From Rickettsiales bacterium (GTDB lineage: Bacteria; Pseudomonadota; Alphaproteobacteria; Methylaequorales; Methylaequoraceae): 5,585 nt of DNA. Below are positions 1 through 4,735 of this stretch, in pieces (within the stretch, counting starts at the first letter, position 1; every line of letters begins with the position of its first letter). The notes below the pieces were generated by a model that saw only the letters and a program-made list of their open reading frames with translations, was not told where the DNA came from and did not search any database. Position numbers and translations under genes: made by a program. The stretch lies in assembly GCA_002715305.1 (NCBI GenBank), contig PAYV01000017.1, positions 1 through 5,585 of the forward strand, read 5' to 3'.

Positions 1-675
1 TTCTATATTTTAATAGCTTTAATTTTTTTTTATTTTTGGACTAAATTTTGTAATATCTTTTTTTTAATTTTTCTTATCATCTCATTTCTTCATTTTGGAA
101 TTGACGATAAGTTATCCTCTGGGAATCTATTTAATAACGTCTCTGAAATTTTAATTAGAGGAGGAATAATAATTCTAGTACCAATAGAATTTCATTTCTC
201 TAAAACAGAAGTCATTTTTAACATACTTCTTGCAAGTGAAGAATTTTTAAATAACCTAAAATTTTTTACCTCTAGGCTTTATATCTTATTATTTTTTTTA
301 TTTACATTTTGGTTGGGATATAATTTATTTCTCAAAGGGTTAATTTTTTTTAAAGATAAAATCTTATTTGAAATAATAGCTCTATATTTTTGTTTTTATT
401 ATTTTGAACCATTAATATCTTTTTTTACATATTTTTGTTTTCTACATTCAATTAGACATATAAAGCATGAAATGAAAAAGTTAAATCTAAATTTCAATAC
501 ATTTTTTAAAAAAACAATACCTTTTACTTTGTTAACGATAAGTTTTTTCATACTAGTTTATTTATTCTTTCAAAATATTAATCCAACTGAATTAATGTTC
601 TCATACATTCTTGTTGGACTAGCTTCTTTAACCATTCCTCATATTATTTTAGTAAACTTTCTTAAAGAACATTGA
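1..675 (+). CDS. blh: Beta-carotene 15,15'-dioxygenase, Brp/Blh family (5' end outside window)
   Basis: Integral membrane enzyme that cleaves beta-carotene into two retinals, the chromophore of proteorhodopsin-type light-driven pumps. The frame is open from base 1 to the TGA at 673-675, giving 224 residues; the family is usually about 270-300, so the N-terminus is missing. Family signatures are visible, counted from base 1: HFGIDD at 31-36, an IRGG...LVP stretch at about 52-61, HSIRH at 149-153 and LTIPHIILV at 210-218. His31, His149 and His153 match conserved iron-binding histidines of Blh; the first family histidine would lie upstream. Hydrophobic segments run throughout (about 1-30, 92-118, 122-148, 173-190, 200-220), as expected of a multi-pass protein. 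Carotenoid or rhodopsin genes probably lie to the left, but this cannot be seen. The last 14 bases overlap the opposing oxygenase gene. A TTG at 313 is internal, not the start, because conserved motifs lie before it. Confidence 0.93.
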   Translation, partial: FYILIALIFFYFWTKFCNIFFLIFLIISFLHFGIDDKLSSGNLFNNVSEILIRGGIIILVPIEFHFSKTEVIFNILLASEEFLNNLKFFTSRLYILLFFLFTFWLGYNLFLKGLIFFKDKILFEIIALYFCFYYFEPLISFFTYFCFLHSIRHIKHEMKKLNLNFNTFFKKTIPFTLLTISFFILVYLFFQNINPTELMFSYILVGLASLTIPHIILVNFLKEH

Positions 676-1516
676 TTTTAGGAAGGGTATTATTGTTTAA
701 AATATTCTTAAACCATTTATTTTGAATAATTTTATTATTTGAATCTATATTTTTCGGAAGTATATATTTTTCAGTATCATCTAAATTAATAGTTCTAGTT
801 TCAATATTAAGTCTGGAATTTTCCCCCACATTACTTCCATGTAAATGGTTTCCTGAAAAACATAGTACTTCTCCAAATTTCATATTAACTGGAATCTTAT
901 ATTTTTTATCAATTTCATAAATAGTAGAAGGAACTGACGGATAATTGGGTATTAATTTATGTTTTTTATAATTCCAAGTAGAGCTATTATTTAATATTTT
1001 TTTTTTAAAATAATAAGGAGCCAGGTATATTGAATTTTCTTTATCCACATCATGTAAAGGTATCCACCAATTAATTTGCTGATAAATATTTGAAGCCCAT
1101 GTATCACGATGAGATCCTACTGGTTTTAATGATCCAAGGCTTTTTGATTTATGTCTAGGACTATGTCTCAAACATATCGAGTCAATATATAGATCATTCA
1201 GTTTAAATTCTAATTTACTGAACAATCTACAGAAAATATATTTGATTAATTTACATTCTTTAACTAATTCTTGAAGTTTTAAAAAATCATCATTTAATTG
1301 AGACGAATTAGTTTTTAAGTCGTTTAAAAAATAATTTAATGACTTTTTTAAGGCGTATGAAAAGTACAAATCAATAACATTTTTAATATCTATTATTTCA
1401 TTTAAACCAGAAAACAAAATAATTTCACCTTTATATATTTTTTTTTTTAAATTATTAGGACTGGATAATTTTGAAATATCAATTTTATGAATGCTTTTTG
1501 ATTTATTTTTATTCAT
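662..1516 (-). CDS. Putative Fe(II)/2-oxoglutarate-dependent oxygenase (PhyH-like)
   Basis: Probably a cytoplasmic non-haem iron hydroxylase of 284 residues; the substrate is unknown. The C-terminal half has the double-stranded beta-helix layout: HRD at 136-138 supplies an HxD iron pair, W150-W151-I-P and LAPYYF (165-170) follow as in phytanoyl-CoA dioxygenase relatives, then GEVLCFSGNHLHGS (215-228) offers the distal histidine (His226, or His224). Arg235 (SRLN) or Arg241 would bind the 2-oxoglutarate carboxylate. The first 110 residues are lysine- and asparagine-rich and match nothing I recognise. The ATG at 1516 is the chosen start; no Shine-Dalgarno precedes it, and a TATAAT lies 5 bases upstream, so the message may be nearly leaderless. 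It is divergent from the LOV gene and tail-to-tail with blh. Iron and oxoglutarate residues are visible; a link to carotenoid or retinal chemistry is only suggested by position. Confidence 0.75.
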   Translation of the reverse strand: MNKNKSKSIHKIDISKLSSPNNLKKKIYKGEIILFSGLNEIIDIKNVIDLYFSYALKKSLNYFLNDLKTNSSQLNDDFLKLQELVKECKLIKYIFCRLFSKLEFKLNDLYIDSICLRHSPRHKSKSLGSLKPVGSHRDTWASNIYQQINWWIPLHDVDKENSIYLAPYYFKKKILNNSSTWNYKKHKLIPNYPSVPSTIYEIDKKYKIPVNMKFGEVLCFSGNHLHGSNVGENSRLNIETRTINLDDTEKYILPKNIDSNNKIIQNKWFKNILNNNTLPKINVL

Positions 1517-1548
1517 ATGTAATTATATAATTAAAAAAAAAAATTAAA
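1517..1548. promoter_or_regulatory. Divergent intergenic region with palindromic overlapping -10 boxes
   Basis: This 32-base gap separates two divergent ATG codons. Bases 1520-1533 form a perfect palindrome, TAATTATATAATTA. It contains TATAAT on the + strand (1526-1531) and, by symmetry, TATAAT on the minus strand (1527-1522), so a shared bidirectional promoter core is plausible. The predicted + start would leave a leader of about 11 bases for the LOV gene, and the minus start would fall almost on the oxygenase ATG. No convincing -35 box was found on either strand. An 11-base A tract (1533-1543) lies between the palindrome and the LOV start. In such AT-rich DNA, -10-like words arise easily by chance. 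Confidence 0.45.
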
Positions 1549-1965
1549 ATGAAATATCTTGATGAAAAAAATGTTTTGCAACTTCTTAATAGGAGTGAGA
1601 TTAAACATAGTATTGTGATAAGTGACCCAAGTATAAAAGATTGTCCAATGGTTTACGTAAGTAAAGAATTCTGCGAACAAACTGGGTATAAGATGGAAGA
1701 TGTTCTTGGAAAGAATTGCAGATTTCTTCAAGGGCCAGAAACTGATCCAAACGATATAGAACAAATTAGATTGGCAATCAGATTAAAAAAAAAAATTACA
1801 ATAGATATTTTAAATTATAAAAGAAATGGCGAAAAGTTTTGGAATAGACTTAGAATCATGCCAATATTTGACGAAAAAAAAAAGTTAATCTATTTTGCTG
1901 GTGAACAAAACCCAATATCTATTGAATCAGTTAGACGATATTCATTTGGAAAAATCATTGATTAG
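1549..1965 (+). CDS. Short LOV-domain blue-light photoreceptor
   Basis: A 138-residue protein that is almost entirely one LOV (PAS-class) domain binding a flavin and sensing blue light through a reversible cysteine-flavin adduct. The hallmark GKNCRFLQ is at 54-61 with photoactive Cys57; Asn56, Arg58 and Gln61 are the usual flavin-pocket partners. Asn89 (NYKRNG), Asn99 (FWN) and Gln120 (FAGEQ) match the three polar residues that hold and report on the flavin ring, so the photochemistry looks intact. About 20 N-terminal residues precede the core and only about 18 follow Gln120, too few for a long J-alpha helix. There is no kinase, GGDEF, HTH or other output domain. This is the layout of bacterial short LOV proteins such as DsLOV of Dinoroseobacter and PpSB1-LOV of Pseudomonas, which presumably act through partners or dimer changes. 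The ATG at 1549 is the only reasonable start after an in-frame TAA (1528-1530); no Shine-Dalgarno is seen. The gene contains A tracts of 11 and 10 bases. Its end overlaps the opposing metallopeptidase gene by 11 bases. Confidence 0.92.
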   Translation: MKYLDEKNVLQLLNRSEIKHSIVISDPSIKDCPMVYVSKEFCEQTGYKMEDVLGKNCRFLQGPETDPNDIEQIRLAIRLKKKITIDILNYKRNGEKFWNRLRIMPIFDEKKKLIYFAGEQNPISIESVRRYSFGKIID

Positions 1966-2413
1966 AATCATTGTATTTATATTGTAAATCTAAGTATGAC
2001 CCCCCCTCACATTGAAGTACGTTTTCAGGACCTCTATTTCCATTTTTTCTTTTTTGAGATATAAGAAACAAATTTTGATAATACAAAGCTTGTCTTTCTT
2101 GAAGTGTCCACATTGTTTGTTCATCAAGATCGATTTTAAAATCTCTATTTTTTTGGTAGTGATGAATAAGCTCGTGAAGTATTATTGACTGATCACAAAT
2201 ATCACCAACTGGATCTAATTTATCTAGGTAAAAAATACCACTGTCTTTGACATAATATGCTTTCACTTTACAATTTTTTTCTGAAAAACAGGCCTTTTTA
2301 GACATTTCATTTTTTGTTAAAACATAGAAACTTGGATTACTAACTTTTTTTTCAAATTCAGTATTTTCAATTATCCAAGAAGTCAAAAAAATCAAAAGTT
2401 TTTCGGTTATCAC
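1955..2413 (-). CDS. Small HExxH putative metallopeptidase
   Basis: A 152-residue protein not assigned to a named family. HELIHHYQ at 80-87 is a zinc-protease HExxH motif with His80, Glu81 and His84. Glu106 in the helix WTLQERQALYYQ (102-113), 22 residues after His84, is a good candidate third zinc ligand in gluzincin style. Residues 6-15 are hydrophobic (LLIFLTSWII) but too short for a clear signal peptide. Four cysteines (42, 48, 73, 135) would suit an exported protein with disulfides, though this is inference. The GTG start at 2413 is supported by AGGA nine bases upstream (minus strand) and by an in-frame TAG just before it, which leaves no ATG alternative. It starts one base after the stop of the upstream membrane-protein gene, so translational coupling is likely. 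A protease activity is inferred from the motif only. Confidence 0.7.
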   Translation of the reverse strand: MITEKLLIFLTSWIIENTEFEKKVSNPSFYVLTKNEMSKKACFSEKNCKVKAYYVKDSGIFYLDKLDPVGDICDQSIILHELIHHYQKNRDFKIDLDEQTMWTLQERQALYYQNLFLISQKRKNGNRGPENVLQCEGGSYLDLQYKYNDSNQ

Positions 2414-2414
2414 T

Positions 2415-2702
2415 TTAATCTATCCTAATTTCTCTAACAAATTTTCCGTTTTTCAAATTATAAACCTTAATTATTCTATGATTAGATTCAAGGTTTTTTA
2501 AACTTAAATATAGTTCTTTTTTATTAATTTCAAAGTTTAAAATTTCATAATTTTTATTTATCGAAGGATTAAGTGAAATAACTGAATTTAGTGATATTTC
2601 TTTATTTTTATATTTTGAAAATATAGCAACTATTGTAAAACTTAATAAAATAAAAATTAATATACCAAGAATAATAACTGTTGATTTAAGGATTTTATTC
2701 AT
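2415..2702 (-). CDS. Single-pass membrane protein resembling DUF6476
   Basis: A 95-residue protein with a short positive N-terminus (MNKILKS), one strong membrane segment at about 8-28, and a C-terminal part of some 65 residues, probably periplasmic. Its last 30 residues read like short beta strands: LYLSLKN (64-70), then IIKVYNLKNGKFVREIRI (77-94). The membrane anchor plus an ending of the type 'I-x-V/I-Y/F-x-x-x-x-G-x-x-x-x-x-I' recalls DUF6476 proteins, which I remember beside rluD in other alphaproteobacteria; this family match is from memory and needs a profile search. No function is known to me. The ATG at 2702 shares its first base with the rluD start on the other strand. No Shine-Dalgarno is seen. 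It is followed after one base by the metallopeptidase gene, probably on the same transcript. Confidence 0.72.
   Translation of the reverse strand: MNKILKSTVIILGILIFILLSFTIVAIFSKYKNKEISLNSVISLNPSINKNYEILNFEINKKELYLSLKNLESNHRIIKVYNLKNGKFVREIRID
2688..2692 (+). promoter_or_regulatory. Ribosome binding site for the TTG start of rluD
   Basis: AAGGA lies nine bases before TTG at 2702 and directly follows an in-frame TAA (2687-2689). Together these favour TTG as the true rluD start: no upstream start is possible, and the S4 domain begins within about 13 residues. The site is inside the first codons of the divergent membrane-protein gene. Confidence 0.6.
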
Positions 2703-3700
2703 TGAGTAAAAATTATATTATTTTATCTGTAAGTAGCAATGATTTAGGAAAAAGAATTGATGTTTTCTTATCTTTAAAAATTGAGAATTTTTCTAGAAGC
2801 AAGTTACAAAAACTTATCGAAACAAAAAATGTAAAATTCAATAATGATGTTGTATTAGATAGATCCTTGAAGTTAAACAAGGTTGGTAAAATAGAAATAA
2901 TAATACCTAGACCTAGAGAGATAAAGTTAAAACCTCAAAATTTAGAGCTTAAAATAGTTTTTGAAGATAAGTATTTAATTTTAGTTGATAAACCTCCAGG
3001 AATGGTTGTCCATCCTGGGGCTGGCATTAATGACTATACTCTTGTAAACGGTCTACTTTTTCATTGTAAAGATAATTTGTCAGGTATTAATGGTGAACTA
3101 AGACCTGGAATTGTCCATAGACTTGATAAAATGACAAGTGGAATAATATTAGTTGCAAAGGATGACTTTACTCATAACAATCTATCTCGACAATTCAAAG
3201 AAAGAAAAATAAATAAAAATTATAAAGCAATTGTTTGGAATAAATTACCAAAGCTCGTGGGAAAAATTAGTACAAATATTGAAAGATCAAAAAAAAATAG
3301 AAAAAATATGTCCGTAACTGATGATACAAGAGGAAAAGAAGCAGTTACCTGCTATGAGCTTTTAGATCAATTTCAGATAAAAAACACAATTATTAGTTAT
3401 GTTAATTGTCAAATTTTAACAGGTAGAACGCATCAAATTAGGGTTCACATGGAATATCTTGGAAATTCTATAATTGGTGATTCAAAATATAAAAAAAATT
3501 CACCTAAAAATCAGTTTCAACAGGAAATAACAGATTATATAAGTCAGAAGTTCTCAACAAAAAATAGGCATGCTCTTCATGCAGCTTCATTGAGTTTTAT
3601 TCATCCACATACAAGAAAAACTCTTATATTTGAGTCAAATTTGCCGGATGATATGTTATATTTATTAAAATTATTAAAGAAAACAAAAAAAAATAGCTAA
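2702..3700 (+). CDS. rluD: 23S rRNA pseudouridine synthase, RluA family (RluD-type)
   Basis: Converts specific uridines of 23S rRNA, in helix 69 for RluD (1911/1915/1917 in E. coli), to pseudouridine during assembly of the large ribosomal subunit; cytoplasmic. The 332 residues compare with 326 in E. coli. An S4 RNA-binding domain covers about 13-70 (GKRIDVFLS..., SRSKLQKLIE). The catalytic domain follows: LVDKPPGMVVHPG at 94-106, then RPGIVHRLDKMTSG at 134-147 with catalytic Asp142, and LTGRTHQIRVHM at 239-250. The S4 domain and HRLDKxTSG wording point to the RluD/RluC branch; RluD is preferred from length and from the rpoH neighbour, but exact target sites are inferred. The start is TTG, supported by AAGGA nine bases upstream. 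The gene is followed by a 147-base gap and rpoH on the same strand. The C-terminus is lysine-rich, ending in a 9-base A tract. Confidence 0.93.
   Translation: MSKNYIILSVSSNDLGKRIDVFLSLKIENFSRSKLQKLIETKNVKFNNDVVLDRSLKLNKVGKIEIIIPRPREIKLKPQNLELKIVFEDKYLILVDKPPGMVVHPGAGINDYTLVNGLLFHCKDNLSGINGELRPGIVHRLDKMTSGIILVAKDDFTHNNLSRQFKERKINKNYKAIVWNKLPKLVGKISTNIERSKKNRKNMSVTDDTRGKEAVTCYELLDQFQIKNTIISYVNCQILTGRTHQIRVHMEYLGNSIIGDSKYKKNSPKNQFQQEITDYISQKFSTKNRHALHAASLSFIHPHTRKTLIFESNLPDDMLYLLKLLKKTKKNS
2712..2739 (-). promoter_or_regulatory. Candidate promoter of the DUF6476-like/metallopeptidase pair, inside rluD
   Basis: On the minus strand, TTGCTA (2739-2734) and TATAAT (2717-2712) are separated by 16 bases, a reasonable housekeeping promoter. 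The -10 box ends nine bases before the ATG at 2702, so the transcript would have a leader of only two or three bases. The whole site lies in the first codons of rluD, because the divergent genes leave no gap. The -35 box matches consensus at four of six bases; AT-rich sequence makes this tentative. Confidence 0.35.
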
Positions 3701-3716
3701 TTTTTAATTTTTTTTT
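3685..3716 (+). terminator. Possible AT-only terminator after rluD
   Basis: A nine-base A run (3685-3693) at the end of rluD is followed by a TAGCTA palindrome over the stop codon and a nine-base T run (3708-3716). The RNA could fold as an A-U stem ending in U residues. It has no GC-rich stem, so termination strength is doubtful, and the sequence may simply reflect base composition. Confidence 0.25.
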
Positions 3717-3766
3717 AATATTTAAGGTACTTTAAGTAATTGATTTAATTTGGTTTTTTCTAAAAT

Positions 3767-3793
3767 ATGAACAAAATATAATTTTTTGTTCAT
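3767..3793. repeat. 10-bp perfect inverted repeat with TATAAT in the loop, upstream of rpoH
   Basis: ATGAACAAAA (3767-3776) and TTTTGTTCAT (3784-3793) are perfect inverted arms around a seven-base centre. The centre contains TATAAT (3777-3782), so a regulator binding both arms would cover a -10 box. The right arm shares GTTC with the LexA-like box that follows. A terminator role for rluD is less likely because the right arm is followed by CCTGCG, not a T run. No good -35 box was found for this TATAAT. Confidence 0.5.
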
Positions 3794-3802
3794 CCTGCGT
3801 TC
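3788..3802 (+). promoter_or_regulatory. Candidate LexA (SOS) operator, GTTC-N7-GTTC, upstream of rpoH
   Basis: GTTCATCCTGCGTTC is an exact match to the direct-repeat GTTC-N7-GTTC operator known for LexA in alphaproteobacteria such as Rhodobacter and Caulobacter. It is the only such match I found in the window on either strand, and it lies in the longest non-coding gap, 46 bases before the rpoH ATG. It sits between two possible promoters (-10 at 3777-3782 upstream, -35 at 3812-3817 downstream), where a bound repressor could block transcription. Whether this organism has LexA cannot be seen here. Confidence 0.5.
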
Positions 3803-3811
3803 ATTTTTTTG

Positions 3812-3839
3812 TTGAAATTAGTTTTTTATTTATTATTAT
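3812..3839 (+). promoter_or_regulatory. Candidate proximal promoter of rpoH
   Basis: TTGAAA (3812-3817, five of six to the -35 consensus) is followed after 16 bases by TATTAT (3834-3839). A perfect TATAAT at 3837-3842 overlaps it but would need a 19-base spacer. Either would start transcription within a few bases of the ATG at 3848 or just past it, so it would give a leaderless or nearly leaderless message; no Shine-Dalgarno is present. No sigma-32-type CCCCAT -10 box is visible, so self-activation by RpoH is not indicated. Confidence 0.4.
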
Positions 3840-3847
3840 AATTTATT

Positions 3848-4735
3848 ATGAATATCAAAAACAACCTTTACAAATCTTTATCCAGCAATGATATAACAAA
3901 GTACTTTGCTGATATCAGAAAATTCCCACTTCTTTCAAAGGAAGAAGAATCCCGATTAGCAAAAAAATGGATTAAGGAGCAATGTCTCGAGGCCGCACAT
4001 GCATTAGTTAATGCTCATCTAAGACTTGTAGTTAAAATTGCTATGAAATTTAGAGGTTACGGTCTCCCTTTGAATGAATTAATATCAGAGGGAAACATTG
4101 GTATGATTCAATCACTTAAAAGATTTGATCCTAAGAAAGGGTTTAGATTATCAACATATGCAATGTGGTGGATTAGAGCATCTATACAGGAATATATTTT
4201 ACACTCTTGGTCCCTTGTAAAAATTGGTACAACTGCAGCGCAAAAAAAACTTTTTTTTAACTTAAGATCTTTAAAGGGTAAGTTAAAAGCTCTCGAAGAT
4301 GGAGATCTTCAACCTGAATTAGTCACTGAGATTGCAGACAGATTAGATGTTTCTGAAAATGACGTTATTGATATGAATAGAAGAATGTCTGGACACGACC
4401 ATTCACTCAATAACCCCTATTCTCTTGAAAGTGATGAAGAATGGATTAATGGAATACCAGACGATCGAGATAATCATGAAAATCAAATAATTAAAAACGA
4501 TGAATTAAATAAACGAAAAGAATTATTATCGTTAGCTCTTAAAGACCTAGATGAAAGAGAAAGAAGAATTATTACTCACCGCAGACTTGTAGACGACCCT
4601 ATGACTCTAGATGAACTTAGTAAAAAATTTGGAATTTCTCGAGAAAGGGTAAGACAGGTCGAAGTTAAAGCCTTTGAAAAACTTAGAAAAGTAGTTAAAA
4701 ATATTAACTACAAAAACAAGGGTCTTAACCAATAA
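3848..4735 (+). CDS. rpoH: RNA polymerase heat-shock sigma factor RpoH (sigma-32)
   Basis: Directs RNA polymerase to chaperone and protease promoters during heat and protein-folding stress. At 295 residues it is slightly longer than the 284-residue E. coli protein. Region 1.2 is at about 15-45 (ITKYFADIRKFPLLS). Region 2 is at about 52-122, with core binding and -10 recognition (GNIGMIQSLKRFD, LSTYAMWWIRASIQEYIL). QKKLFFNLR at 132-140 is the RpoH box that separates this family from RpoD and other sigma-70 factors. Region 4 is at about 228-283, with the -35-binding helix-turn-helix TLDELSKKFGISRERVRQVE (253-272). HRRLVDDP at 244-251 is typical of alphaproteobacterial members. The ATG at 3848 puts region 1.2 at the normal distance from the N-terminus. 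The upstream gap carries a LexA-like box, an inverted repeat and two promoter candidates. The last 11 bases overlap the end of purA on the opposite strand. Confidence 0.96.
   Translation: MNIKNNLYKSLSSNDITKYFADIRKFPLLSKEEESRLAKKWIKEQCLEAAHALVNAHLRLVVKIAMKFRGYGLPLNELISEGNIGMIQSLKRFDPKKGFRLSTYAMWWIRASIQEYILHSWSLVKIGTTAAQKKLFFNLRSLKGKLKALEDGDLQPELVTEIADRLDVSENDVIDMNRRMSGHDHSLNNPYSLESDEEWINGIPDDRDNHENQIIKNDELNKRKELLSLALKDLDERERRIITHRRLVDDPMTLDELSKKFGISRERVRQVEVKAFEKLRKVVKNINYKNKGLNQ

Noticed and set aside
313..675. A separate 120-residue gene starting at TTG 313
   Set aside because: The same frame is open back to base 1 and carries Blh motifs (HFGIDD, IRGG) before this codon, so it is only the C-terminal part of blh.
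1531..1764. Minus-strand open frame of 77 codons
   Set aside because: It lies opposite the start of the well-supported LOV gene, has no recognisable domain, and is rich in Phe, Ile and Trp as expected for an antisense reading of lysine-rich codons.
1785..1795. Sequencing frameshift in the LOV gene at the 11-A tract
   Set aside because: The reading frame is intact through the tract and the downstream motifs (NYKRNG, FWN, FAGEQ) are in frame, so there is no sign of an error.
3767..3793. Rho-independent terminator for rluD
   Set aside because: The arms are AT-rich, the centre is a -10-like TATAAT, and the right arm is followed by CCTGCG, not a T run. A regulatory role fits better.
3812..3842. 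Sigma-32-type promoter giving RpoH self-activation
   Set aside because: TTGAAA fits the -35 element, but nothing like the CCCCAT -10 element follows at the right distance.
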